The translations under genes were made by a program, and so were the position numbers. The notes beneath the pieces were generated by a model, which had not been told where the DNA came from, made no database searches, and was given only the letters and a program-made list of their open reading frames with translations. From Tieghemiomyces parasiticus (Eukaryota > Kickxellomycota > Dimargaritomycetes > Dimargaritales > Dimargaritaceae), in NCBI GenBank assembly GCA_027575765.1, contig JANBPT010000027.1:44707-108706 (forward strand): a stretch of 64,000 nt of DNA. Reading direction: 5' to 3'. Shown piece after piece: positions 1 to 10,835 of this stretch (positions are counted from its first letter, which is position 1; every line of letters starts with the position of its first letter).

Positions 1-310
1 TAAACATTGTCCAACCCGTGCCTCACAATTGATTACAATTCCCTGGTAATATTATTTGAGGGAAAAATGGGGTCATTGGCCTAAATGACAGGGTCAGTGA
101 TCTATGCCAGATGTATTAACGTGCGTTAGCAATAGGGAAGGGGCACGGTAAAAAGTCCAAGGTATATCGTACAAAAAGAATAGGTAAAAAACAGTGAGAG
201 GGATAGTGATAGAAGGGGGGAGAGTGTGAGATAGACGAGTGAGGGGAACCGTGTTGATGAGGCTCGGGAATAGGAGCCCAGCGCACCCATCAGAGCATCC
301 CTCGCACAAC
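1..310. other. 3' flank of the amino-acid transporter gene
   Basis: This is AT-richer, non-coding-looking sequence downstream of the transporter stop codon, presumably holding its 3' untranslated region. No RNA gene, repeat or conserved reading frame was recognised. Confidence 0.5.
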
Positions 311-2333
311 TCAGAGCGAGGTTTGGAAGTCACGGATCAGGGCCAGGATGGCCTCGTAGGTCCCCACGACGCAGCACACCACACCGATAACAATGATCAG
401 CCAGTTGGCCCACCGAGTCCAGGTGTGGCGGAAAGCGGCCCACCCGGTCAGCCGGCCGTAAATGACCACGGGGAACACAAAGATGAGCATGGCGTAGATG
501 AGAGACCCCAGCAACGACATGACGTCAGCAAAGAAGGGTACAAAGATGGCGCAGAGCATGGTCAGGGTCATCAGCGGGATACGAATCAGGGCGCGGAAGA
601 GAAGGTCGTCCCACCAGAGCTGGGCCGAAGATTTGGCGACCGAGCCCAGGCCGAGTCCGAGGTCACCGGTACTACCCAGGGAGGCGGGCGGGGTGATCTC
701 GCCGGTCGCAAAGTACTGGGCGTGGTACTCGGCCTCGAACTCGGTCGACACGCTACTCATCATGATGGGCGTGGTAAGCAGAACGTGGACGGTGACCATC
801 AGGTTAGCGACGGTGAGGGCGGCCCCGGGGGGCAGGTTGAGAAAGATGGGGGAAGCACTCTCGGCGTCGTAGACGAGGTAACCTAAGGTGGCGACCATGA
901 GGTACATGACACTGACGATCGTGGTGGCCGTGGTGAGTACCCGCGGCCAGGTGCGCCGGTCGCGGAGTCCGTGTTCGACCTGCGGCCACACCACGTTGCC
1001 CCCAAAGGAGAAACAGATCGCCGAGAGCGCCACCGGGAACCCAGCCACGTCCACCAGAACGTAGTCGTGCGAGGGGCGGTTAGGAAGGTCCAGGACTCCC
1101 AGGCCCAAGATGATGACGACCATCATGCCTGTAGTGGCGGCCCCAAAAACGCTGGAAGGGTGTGAAGGCGGGGCGGAATATACATTGGTGGTGTAAGTTA
1201 GGACCTAGAGGCTTGCGTCAAGTCGGATAAGTGGCCTATGGTCAGTCCCGGCCGGCGATCCAAGTACAAAGAAAAATACGTCAAAAACTCATTCCTAAAC
1301 TCTAAATACTCACCTCATAATGACCGCGTCCTGGATGGTCCGCATAACAACGTAGGGCACGGTAATCAGGGCGGCGCACCCGATGATCCAGTACCGCACC
1401 CCGACGAGCCCGGCCTCGGGAGTGACCAAAGTATTCAAGTTGAACCCGGCCAAGATCAAAAACAGGGTACATGTGCCAATCGACGACACGTCCTTGAATA
1501 TGCGGGTAAGGACGCGGCCGCGATGGCCGAACGCGGCCCCGGCCACGTCCGAAAAAGAGCTGTGACGCACACCCAATTGAGTGTAGAGCGAGCGGATGAG
1601 GAGGATGCCCGTGTAGTTGGACACAACGGCGGCCACCACGATCCAAATCAGGCTGAGCCATCCGCCCTGCTTGATACAGTACGGGAGTTGGAGGATACCC
1701 GTGCCGGCCATCACACACACCACGTGGAACACAGCCGAGGCGTCGGAGCCGGTGTGGGCTACAGCGGACCCGGAGGGCGGGGCGTGGAGGTCGCTACCAT
1801 CGGCCAGGAGGGGTTGGGTCTCAGGCGCGGCAAATGCTGGCAAGTTGGAAGTGCAGGGGGGAGGGAGGAGGCAGTACCAGGGGTCGATCATATTTTGGCA
1901 TAGTGCGGGGTGGTTAGAATCAAGGGGTAAATGTGGGGGGTGTATGGCCAGGATGAGTCATTAGGCTTCAGCGGGTCACGCGGGCACATCGCCCGGCATG
2001 GGTGGCAACCGTAGTTCTGCGATCCGCCGCTCGCTTCATCCTGCCGACTGATGCGCTTGTGCCTGTCAGGGTCAACAAAGCCGGGCCAGAGGCGCAGCTA
2101 CCTCCCTCCCCCCGTTACCCCCCTTTCGCATAGGGTTCCCGGCCCTTTCCTCCAAGCTGGAGCCATCACTCCTCTTAGACGGTCTGGCTGGGTATCAAGG
2201 GTGCTTACGGTAGGCGTTGCCAATAGCCTATATACTTACCTGACGTAGGACCCAGCCGTGACGTGACGAGGGTTCCGTAGCCGGCCTCGGCCGCGGCAGG
2301 AGAGCCACCGGCGGACAGGTTAGCCTTGGACAT
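311..2333 (-). CDS. AVT-type vacuolar amino-acid transporter (AAAP family), three exons
   Basis: This is a proton-coupled amino-acid permease of the AAAP family, probably in the vacuolar membrane as for yeast AVT proteins (family knowledge). I join exons 2333-2240, 1836-1314 and 1151-311. Both introns (1837-2239, 1152-1313) begin GTAAGT or GTGAGT, end CAG, and keep phase, giving about 485 residues. ATG 2333 is the first ATG in frame and has a good context (GCCATGT). The N-terminal ~35 residues are hydrophilic. The first membrane segment carries the family signature, MAGTGILQLPYCIKQGGW near residue 65, matching the G-GILALPYA-K-GW pattern of AVT1. About ten hydrophobic segments follow, and the last exon ends just after a membrane helix. 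Substrate and exact AVT subgroup cannot be read from the sequence. The nearest gene, SKT5, lies 6 kb away. Confidence 0.87.
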
Positions 2334-3603
2334 GGCGGAAATGGGGGGAGCGACCCGAGCAGCGAACTGCGGACGCGGTGGTAGCCAGGCCAAGTCGGTC
2401 TGGGCAAAACGAGATGTGCAAGGGCCGGGCCGTGCAGACGAAATGCGGCAGGTGGGAGATTCTACAGCAGCAGCAGCCGGCAGAACGGCCTACACAAAAA
2501 AGGGTGGGTAAGCGAACAAGTGGCAGGCTAGGGCGGGTGGTGTCGGAGAAGGTCGGGTTTGGGCTGTAGCGGCGTCCGTCTGTGGCGTTGACTAAGGCTA
2601 AGAGGTGGCGAACGAGGACAGTGTCGAGTACAGGGCGCAGAATATCAAATGATAGAGACAGCACTAGGAGGCTAAGGCGGACAGGTGGAACAATATGAGG
2701 GATAGAGGGAGCAGCGATACGGCCTAGTCAGGGTTTTTAAATGAAGGGGTGATACGCAGGCGAAGGGAGGGGCGGAGAGATCCCGAGCCGACCTCCTCCC
2801 TTACGCTTGGTGACACATATACACTGCTGGTCTACAGCGAGCGGAGTCCCTCTTCCCAGAAGGGGCGGAGGGGGGGCGCAGCCCTCGTGAGTCTCGCCCA
2901 GTAACGAAGCAGCCAGGTGACCGCCCCCTACATCCACAGTCTGCGGGAGGGGATAATGGCAGGAGCGGCCCGGCCGAGGGGTCTTATGACTTCTAGCCTC
3001 CGTGAGCCATCATAGCCACCTTAGAGCGCAGCGAGCGAGAACAGCACGCCACCCGGTTTGCCGTTGTAACCTAAAACCGACCCAATCGGCCCGACGGTGG
3101 CCGGGGGCAAATCATGTCAGTAGTGCATGCACGTTTGCTCGCGCCCGCGCACATATCGGTCAAGGTTGTACAGTAAGGGTCGTCTCAATCGTATTCACCG
3201 GGCTCTGAAAGGCCACTTTGGCCTCGGCGAGCCGGCCGTCAACGCAGGGTGGCTGGGAACATGGCCCTACAGCCTGTGTCCTATGGGGAGTCCCTTAAAG
3301 TGGCGTCTTCGGTGTATTAAATTCTTAAGGAATACAAACGGGCATTGTGTGTCTGTGAAGTCGGATAGGCGGTATGGCAAGAATGTGGGGAGGGTGGTGG
3401 TTGGTGGTACGCAGTAATGTGGGCAGGGAAAGGCCCATGCGGGTTTAGCTGGTGATGGGATAACCTATTTTCAGGGCGTGCCGGCTTGCAGCCTTGCGGG
3501 TGGATGAGGATCAGCACAAGGGATGGCCGTGTCACCTGCCCACTATCGATTAACGTCCAACTTACCAGTCGTGGTGGTCCAGTCCGGGTGCCACTCAGCT
3601 TCC
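2334..3603. other. Gene-poor spacer upstream of the transporter
   Basis: This holds the presumed 5' region of the minus-strand transporter. A T/A-rich patch near 2727 reads TTTAAAAA on the minus strand and could act as a core promoter, but it is about 400 bases from the ATG. Open frames here (for example 2320-2664) show no recognisable protein and are unlikely to be coding. Confidence 0.4.
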
Positions 3604-4830
3604 ATCTACTGTATTTTTCAGAGGTGTTCGGATAGCAGCAGATTTATTTTGGCGCCTGCTGAAATGGGAATTTTGGGCTTCCCACTCACCAATTGTGCGT
3701 CTTGGGTGACGCGTTGTTTGCAGGGGCTGTGGCCAGCCACTATGCGTCGTTGCATTTTGTGCCAGAACTGGTGGATCCGGCGTTGTGCCTGTTGCTGTTG
3801 ATGCCGCTGACACTAAGTCTTCGAGCTACACCGACAGTGCTGGGTAGACGCTACTTGCCATACCAGCCGAGGTCAATGCCATTGGTGGCTGGACTAATAA
3901 CTGACAGGGGATACTATTCACCACCATTGATGATTATTGTGGTCGGAATAATCGCCAACTTATGATCGCAGCCTTAACAGCGACCTCTTACCTGGATTCG
4001 GAACGATCACGATAAGCCGAGTCCATCGAAATCGCCTGCACCGTTTGATGAATTTTCCTACGATTAGTCGTTCTTGGGATAGCATGCTTCAGTGTCCTCT
4101 CGTCTCCTCCATGCTGTGTTTTCCCTGCCACTGCGCATCAACTGTTGGAAGTCAAGGCCGGAACGGATATATAGTATCTGTCCATTAGCCGCCTTCATAA
4201 ACGACAGACTGCCCTAGAACCCTCTACTTTTATATCTTATTCTCAACCTCCGTGTATTTACTACTCCCCCATCCTCTTGAGCCTCCGGGCCAACGGTGAG
4301 ATTCCGGGGTAGTTCTAGTGTATAAAGTCCCAGGATGATGGTGGTGGTCTGGTGCCTGCCAAGGCTGCAAAGTACAAGGCCACTACTACTGCTGACCAGA
4401 AGCCATGGGTGAAGTGCCAGCACAAAGGCCGTTCCCCACCAGGTCCATGAAGAACCTCCCGGCCCTGTTATCGCAGGGCTAAGCTATGACAAAAGCAAAC
4501 TACTCGGGCCACTCTCCATGCGATGTTACGGTGGGGAGGCACTCTAAAGGTGAGTCGGCTGGGAAGAGAAGCCTCATCTAAGAAATGGATGAAATAACTG
4601 CCGTCTGCTGCTAGACCACATACTAATAAGCTCAACCTTTTGCCGTTCTGCTAATATTTCTCACTTTGCTGTATGTTGACTGACAAAAACGCACACGCAA
4701 ACGGCTTTGCTCGTAAATCCTAAATTTGCCTCTATTGAAACGCAAATACAGGGGACATACGCTGCAAATACTACATACTGGTGGTGCGATATCCATCATT
4801 GCATGGTGCAAACTCGTTTTCAAATAATAG
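3604..4830 (-). repeat. Dispersed repeat R3, copy a
   Basis: This 1.2-kb block is present in inverted orientation at 39607-40813 and, more diverged, at about 7050-7770. The segment 4217-4423 differs from its counterpart at only 11 of about 207 positions. Inside it is a TATA-like GATATAAAAG followed about 25 bases on by TGTCGTTTAT, a motif also found in the LTR repeats of this window. A 69-codon frame at 4214-4423 is shared with copy b, but the differences change amino acids freely, so I do not call it a gene. Ends were set where similarity fades; no terminal repeats or target duplication are clear. It could be part of a retroelement LTR or leader, or a non-autonomous element. Confidence 0.8.
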
Positions 4831-5327
4831 TAAAGAAATAATACCACCTGTCCCCTGAATTGATATGTGCTGGTGAAACTGTAACCGGGGGGAAGGTCTT
4901 GGATAGCTTGGCACCGGTGGAAAATACTTCACCATTTCCAACCGATGACGGAAGGGCTGACCGCGCACACCCATCCTCTGATGCCCCCAGCAGAACCTTC
5001 CCCCCAGGTTGGGGACCAACATCATGCTATTGTGTTAAGTCTATATTTAAGTATTAAGTGGTGGGCTTCCTCTGCGGCTCATTGTCTTCACAACTAATAA
5101 AAGTGCTTTTCTCTGCTATGCCTAAACTTTGTCTCTGCTTTGAACCTTTGGCCCACTTGCCACCTATGATCACAAAACCTCACCCATACAGCTAGAATGA
5201 ACAGGTACCATTGGGCATTGCTGGTCAGCACTCGGATGGGCCAAATGCCGTTTTCAAGATAGTAACCAGCACTGTCACCAATTCCTTCACCCACTCCCCT
5301 TCCCTGCCCAACCCCTGGCTCTACACC

Positions 5328-6405
5328 TTCTTTGTATACTGGTGACGTGTTACATGATAGTTGAGCGACTTCACTTTCGATTAGAAAGGAGTTCAGCTGC
5401 CACTTGGCGCGGGTGTAAGGTCTATTGGCCGTGTTCTCGTGACGGTAGTCTTCCATTTCAACTACAAAAAAATGTGAGCCAGGCTAGTATGTGCCTGCTA
5501 TTTCTCAAGTATGTCCTCTGAGAGATATTACATCTCTCCAAGTTATATGCATTGCTCTTGGTTACATATTATCTACCACGGGTATTGGTCCATGTGGTTT
5601 GGAATAATTGAACAATTCTCATACTTTTATGAGATATATTTAACCATTAATGAAAGCATAAAGTTGTAAACAAAGCTTAAAAGCAGTATTGTAGCGTGAG
5701 TGCGGAGGGTCCCAGCGCTTCTGACCCCCTTGCGCCTTCCAAGCTGAGGAAGACCACCGACGGAGAGGGGAACACACCTCCTCATACACGGATATAGTGG
5801 GGACACTTACCCTTGACCAACCCTTACCCCACTCTTCCTTTTATATTAGTCGTATTTCCCGTTACTCCGTTTTAGGTTGAGACTTACCAGATCCTAATCT
5901 TCATATTTACATTTCCTTTTCCGACTCCCCTATCATTCCGTGTTTATTCTTTTATTAAACCATTTTCCGACCTATTCAAGACAGTATTTTGTGCGAAGCA
6001 GTTGCAATAACCAGAGTAAGTAAGGCTGCATGGGGAGAGGTTACATGCAAAACTACATAGCTGTTTACAGCAATAATTATATCTTTTTAGGTCCTTGGAG
6101 CCCAAAAAGCCGAGGGGGGCCATGCACCATTTAGAAAGGAGTCGCGCAACCTTACAGAGTGGGAGTATATCTGCTCAACAGTGAATCACAGGCTGACCGT
6201 CCTCATCCTTATGTTGAACCGCACTATCCATGGTAAATGGTGATCGGTTGACAGATTGAACATAGCATAGCATTTGGTGCAGATCAGGCCTTTTGGTAAA
6301 TAGGCCGCTCTTGTGGGCTGCAGTGGATGCGGTCAGTTGGGCCAGGAAAGAGAACGAGATCTGGGGTCGGATGTTGAACTTCTCACGTAGGACTGGGTCC
6401 TGGAA
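5328..6405 (-). pseudogene. Possible decayed cyclic-nucleotide phosphodiesterase fragments
   Basis: Two minus-strand segments in the right order recall class I cyclic-nucleotide phosphodiesterases. At 6405-6235 the frame reads FQDPVLREKFNI, then FLAQL and later HQMLCYV, resembling the region before and over the metal-binding HN-x-x-HA-D motif, but the metal-binding histidines are absent. At 5396-5328 it reads NSFLIESEVAQL and then NTSPVYKE, resembling the N-FLI ... NTSVLENHH segment that follows in the family. The 840 bases between have no matching coding sequence, and the upstream side is cut by an LTR at 6441. The resemblance is from memory of family patterns and is weak; it may be chance. 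Confidence 0.22.
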
Positions 6406-6440
6406 ACCATGAATGGATTTTACCAGTGCGAGTTGAGGGC

Positions 6441-6967
6441 TGTAGTGCTCACAACTACTGATCCGATCAGTAGCCACACTAACCACTCATTTCCTCATTA
6501 CCTAAGCTTATCTTCCTGCTCGAGCCTTCGTTATTCCTTTATTCCCTTAGTCCTTTATTTCGTCATTCCTTTGTAGCGACGCCAACCTTTCCAATCCGCT
6601 GGGCGTCACCACCTTCCTTGACCGGCTCCTCCGCCTCTATCCGCCTAGGGCCTTCCTTGCCTCAATACTCTTCGTATTGACCTAGCAGCCGCGCAACTGC
6701 TTTCCCTATCCGCCTGGGCGCCAGCCCCGCTTCGCACTATCACCCTGGGGTGCACTCTGAACCCAAACTGTAGCATCTGTGAAGGATGCAAAACATCGTT
6801 CCATAGGAAAGACCCTCCGAGTCATTACTCAATAAACGATAGCTTATCATCCACACACAACCGTTTTCATCATTCTGAAATCCGTCCGTAAGTCTTTTTC
6901 GTTTATTAGTATTTAGTTTCTCGGCTATTTAGCCTCTAGTTTCCTCTAGGGAGTTTCCCCTACGACA
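6441..6967 (+). repeat. Solo LTR, subfamily A, copy 1
   Basis: This 527-bp element starts TGTAGTGCTC and ends CCCCTACGACA. It is highly similar along its whole length to 34509-35033 and, more distantly and inverted, to 15321-15800. Its start TGT and end ACA fit LTR termini. No internal retroelement genes adjoin it, so it is read as a solo LTR. The flanking five bases (AGGGC and ACTCG) do not match, so its target duplication is lost or the ends are slightly misplaced. A hairpin lies at 6781-6801, and an AATAAA-type signal follows near 6830. Confidence 0.75.
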
Positions 6968-7049
6968 ACTCGCTAGTGGAATGGGCTATGTCATTTGACT
7001 CGTTAGATTTAAACCTCCAAGGTTCAGTACACCGAACTAGAATATGTGA

Positions 7050-7770
7050 TATTCAGCCTCGGTTGCATTATAAGTTGCAGGCCAATAAAAACGCTCCTAA
7101 TCTAAGCAACGACGGGTAGTACCTGTAGTTTCTTCCAGTAATTTTACGTAAGGCCGCTAATCCGTTCATCATTTTTATAGCTGTAGCCACCAATGATAGC
7201 TGCGGAAATGATTCATCTGGCATTTTATACCAAGTCGGCTAGCACATATCGAATGGATTCATCCGGAAGCTCTGTGTAGCTTTTGACAGGAATTGTCGCT
7301 ATAAGGAGGGATTGCCCCCATGTGCTGTAGTAAAAGGTCTAGGGTGATAATACGATTTAAAGGTGAGTAGGTTATTTGGCAATCTGGCGTTTATTGAGGC
7401 GCCCAGCGGACAGTCATTATGCACATCTTCCGACATTGGCTATAACAGGTGATGTTAGCATGACAGCAACGATGAAATATATCATTAGAAAGCATTAGCA
7501 AAAACACAACATTAAAAAACTCGAAGGGATAACAAAAGCGTGATAATTTGAAAAGACTAATCGTAGGGCCATTAGGGAAACATACAATTCCGATTAACTT
7601 GTCTTACGGTTGCCATATAGATAATCCGGGTGAGGCTACGCTATTCCCGATGCTATCATGAAGCAGCGATCATTCCGACCACACCCAACCTCCCAAGGTC
7701 AATTGCTTCCAACCCAGACGACGCAGCCAGACCTGCCTCCGCCGGCCTCAGTGGCAGAGCATTGGGCATA
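7050..7770 (+). repeat. Dispersed repeat R3, copy c (diverged, internally deleted)
   Basis: This is a degraded copy aligning in the same orientation as 39607-40813. Landmarks in common are CGTTTATTGAGGCG near 7389, GACTAATCGTAGG near 7557 and CGATCATTCCGACCACA near 7667. About 180 bases corresponding to 40000-40180 are missing. It begins less than 100 bases after the LTR at 6441-6967. Boundaries are approximate. Confidence 0.6.
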
Positions 7771-8408
7771 GTGTCTTAGCTCTATTAAACCCAGTTATTA
7801 AACCGACGGCGGCGTGCCACTTGACTAAGGAACACAACCCATGACATTCATTGTGCTTATATAGAAAGGTGAACAATTAAGAAGAGCAGTAATGCCAACT
7901 ATGACACTGACAAATGGGAATAGTGATTTAGTTACGGATTTTAAGAGTCTCAACACGAGGCACTGGGGAGAGCGAAGGCCAATGTCATAGCCCCGCACAC
8001 AAGAGATCATGGTAAGCGGGACAGTGGATTGAAGCACAGGATGACCAAAGAGAGGTACGAAAGAGGCAAACAAGTAGAAGGACATCAAAAAAACGAACAA
8101 CCAAATGAAAGTAGGGCGGTTTAGAAGAAAATGAGGGGGGGGAAGGAGAGTAAGAATAAGAGGGGTGCCGCAGGCAGAAATGGGGTATACATATATAAAC
8201 GCGGAGAGGGAGGGTTAAGGGGCCAAAATAATTGGCTAAAGGGATATGGTTAACGAGGCGAGATGGAGAGAGGGGGTGGTGGCTTCTAATAAGAAAGAGG
8301 AGAGGTACAAGTGTGTGGGGGATCCAGGATAAGGAGCCCATGACGGTCCCAAAGAGGAGCAAAGCAGGGCGGGGGGGGACATAGGATATGTAAGCCCCGT
8401 GACACCAC
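7771..8408. other. 3' flank of SKT5
   Basis: This is purine-rich on the plus strand and pyrimidine-rich on the gene strand. It probably contains the SKT5 3' untranslated region next to the stop at 8409. No other feature was seen. Confidence 0.4.
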
Positions 8409-10835
8409 TTAAAAGATTCTGCAACCTGAATTGTCTTTCTTGGCGCGCTTTTTGGTGACCTTGCGCTTAAGGTCACGGCTGCTCTCACGGCTGTTACCCA
8501 GTAACTTGTCCATGCGTTGCTGGGCCTCTTGATTACCATGGGACACGGCCAGGCGGTACCACTCCATAGCGCGGCCCGTGTCAACCGGGGTTCCGATGCC
8601 GACCTCATAATAGTACCCCATCGCGAACTCGGCCTTAACCAGTCCCTGTTCGGCGGATTTGGCACACCACTTGAAAGCCAGGCTATCATTTTGCTCGACC
8701 GTGCCAGGCGATCCGCTAAGGTACCATGCGCTCAGCGCCATCTGGGCCTCTTTGTGTCCTTGTTCGGCGGCCATGCGGTAGTAGGACACCGAAAAGACAG
8801 GGTCGGCCTCATAACCGGCCTCGCCAAACTCGAAAGCCTGGCCCAGCCGGTACTGTGCGTCGTTGTTGCCGAATTGCGCGGCCCGCTCCAGTAACTTCTG
8901 GGCCTCCTCGTTGTCCTTGAAGATCTGGTCCTGTACGTTGCACTCGTAGAATTCGCCGAGGTACATGAGTGCCAGGAGGTAGGCGCCCTCCGAACACCGC
9001 TCGTCGGGTACGGCCGAGCGCCGCAGGTAGATGAGCGCCTGGCGCACGCTCTTGGCCTGGTGCAATTCGCCGCGCAAGTGGGCCTGGGCCAGACGGAAGT
9101 TGCACGACACGTCACCCTGGGCGGCGCCCTTCTGGAAGAATGACAGGGACTTGGACGCCTGCTTGCGGCCCTCGTAGTATTTGCCCATCTTAAACGATGC
9201 ATAGGCGACGTTGTGCTTGGATGCGATCAGGTAGTTCGACACGGCCTTGTCAGCGTCTTTGGGCAGACCGTGCCGGCCCTCCTCGTACCACTCGGCGGCG
9301 ATGAAGCAGGCCTCTGGGTGTGCCTGTTTTTCGAGCTGGCGGATCCAGTAGACGGCTTCTTCCATCAACTTCTGCTTGCTCTCCTGAGTGGTGGCAGCCA
9401 CCTCGCCGGGGGTGAGCTGGGGGCCGAGGCGCGGGGATCCGTGCGGGGTGCCCGAAGCCGATGTGGTCGGCGACAGCGGGGCCCCACCCTCCTCGTTGGC
9501 ACATTCGATGAGGTACTTGGCAAATTCCAGCTGAATATGCGGATCGTTCGTTTTCTTGGCAGCTTCCCGATACATGCCCAGGGCCGACTTCTCGTTGAGC
9601 AGGGTCACCGACAGGCGGGACCCGCGCTGCGAACCAAAGAACATGCTGTTGCGCGTGCCGTTCTGTTGGAATGAGGTGACGGAGGCCGAGTGGCGGCCGT
9701 ACGGCATGGTACCGCCCTCGGCCATGGAGTGCGGGCGCAGTTCGCCCGACGAATTGGAGTGCATCTGGTAGTATGAGGAAGTGGGCCGGCCGGGCGGGCC
9801 GCGCGTTGTGGCGTAGTGTGAAGTTGTATTGCGCGGGATGGGGCCGTCGAACCCGTGCTGCGGGTGGGACAACCGCTGGGCGGCGGCAGAGGCCAGGTCC
9901 GGTGTGGAGCTGTTGTGCGACTTCAGACGCATTGCGTTAGGCGGTCGGGGAAGTCCGCCGCTTCCTGCGGGGGCAACCGGGGGCGCCCCAGCTGGGGGCT
10001 GCGGAAGCTGCCGCGGGGCTGGGGAATGCGACTGGCTCTTTTGGATGGCCGGCGGAGCTAGCGACGGTGGAGGCATGTGGAGGGCGGGTGGGGTGGCGGT
10101 GGGGGGGCCGACCTGAGAATAGCGGTTGTACGTGCCGGCCGGATAGCCCGAATCGAAACCTTGGTTGTCGAAGCCGCTGTCCACGGCGCCTCGGGTGGAC
10201 AGGGCCGGGTCGTCACCGCTGTCACTTGAGTCGGCCAGACTACGGCCACTGGCCACGCGCGGGAAACGAGCGTCGTAAAGGTCCTGGCTGGTGGGACGGA
10301 GGTAGGCGTGCGGGTCGTTAAGGGTCTCGGCAGGGCGTTCCGGCACAACGGGAGCACGTAGGTTTGAGTAGCTGCTGCGGCCGCTGGCCGGCTGGTGCTG
10401 ATCTGGCGACGTGGTCGAACTCGAGATGGAGTTGCAGTCGGCGCCATCACTCGGCTGCTGTGGGATGAGCAGGGTCTGACCCGGAGCTTGCACGACGGAG
10501 GCTGGTGGCGACAAGGCCAGGGTTTGGAAGGTATGGTCGAGGGGGAAATTCGAGGGCTTGGTCGGGAGGGGCTTGCTGGGTCGTCGGGCGACCGTGACGT
10601 GGCCTACACCAGGCGGACTGATCGGCGGAGTGTTGAAGGCAGGGTGGGGCGCCTGCGGGCCGTCAGAGGCGCCGGACGATGCAGTCTCGTAGCCGGGCTG
10701 GCCCTCGGCTTTCCAGGATGAGCGTGGCGACGAAGCAGCGGTGTCCACGAATTGGGCAGCCGAATCGGGGCGCTGCTGGTCGAAGCTTGGGTAGGACCCA
10801 GAGCCAGAGGTTGGGGGCCGGGCTCCGGATGACAT
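8409..10835 (-). CDS. SKT5: SKT5/CHS4-type chitin synthase activator, Sel1 repeats, CaaX terminus
   Basis: This protein of 808 residues is encoded in one exon. By homology it activates and localises a chitin synthase at the plasma membrane or septum (as yeast Chs4/Skt5 does for Chs3). The first ~390 residues are low-complexity Pro/Ser/Gly-rich and probably disordered. From about residue 415 to 780 runs a set of Sel1-like repeats with the pattern A-x-x-x-LA-x-x-Y-x-x-G, for example YRLGQAFEFGEAGY and FAMGYYYEVGIGTP. The end is a polybasic stretch (KRKVTKKRAKK) followed by the last four residues Cys-Arg-Ile-Phe and the stop. That is a CaaX prenylation box, as in yeast Chs4, and suggests lipid anchoring. 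ATG 10835 follows an AT-rich stretch and opens the frame. Confidence 0.93.
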   Translation of the reverse strand: MSSGARPPTSGSGSYPSFDQQRPDSAAQFVDTAASSPRSSWKAEGQPGYETASSGASDGPQAPHPAFNTPPISPPGVGHVTVARRPSKPLPTKPSNFPLDHTFQTLALSPPASVVQAPGQTLLIPQQPSDGADCNSISSSTTSPDQHQPASGRSSYSNLRAPVVPERPAETLNDPHAYLRPTSQDLYDARFPRVASGRSLADSSDSGDDPALSTRGAVDSGFDNQGFDSGYPAGTYNRYSQVGPPTATPPALHMPPPSLAPPAIQKSQSHSPAPRQLPQPPAGAPPVAPAGSGGLPRPPNAMRLKSHNSSTPDLASAAAQRLSHPQHGFDGPIPRNTTSHYATTRGPPGRPTSSYYQMHSNSSGELRPHSMAEGGTMPYGRHSASVTSFQQNGTRNSMFFGSQRGSRLSVTLLNEKSALGMYREAAKKTNDPHIQLEFAKYLIECANEEGGAPLSPTTSASGTPHGSPRLGPQLTPGEVAATTQESKQKLMEEAVYWIRQLEKQAHPEACFIAAEWYEEGRHGLPKDADKAVSNYLIASKHNVAYASFKMGKYYEGRKQASKSLSFFQKGAAQGDVSCNFRLAQAHLRGELHQAKSVRQALIYLRRSAVPDERCSEGAYLLALMYLGEFYECNVQDQIFKDNEEAQKLLERAAQFGNNDAQYRLGQAFEFGEAGYEADPVFSVSYYRMAAEQGHKEAQMALSAWYLSGSPGTVEQNDSLAFKWCAKSAEQGLVKAEFAMGYYYEVGIGTPVDTGRAMEWYRLAVSHGNQEAQQRMDKLLGNSRESSRDLKRKVTKKRAKKDNSGCRIF

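Noticed and set aside
2334..2393. Upstream extension of the amino-acid transporter frame to 2393
   Set aside because: The codon at 2393 is TTG, not ATG; the first ATG in frame is at 2333.
4214..4423. Shared open frame in R3 copies a and b as a small transposon gene
   Set aside because: Differences between copies mostly change the amino acid and the third copy lacks the region, so there is no sign of protein-level constraint.
6428..6973. Eight-base inverted flanks GCGAGTTG / CAACTCGC around the LTR at 6441-6967
   Set aside because: They partly overlap the LTR end, are absent at the other copies, and LTR insertion makes direct, not inverted, duplications; taken as chance.
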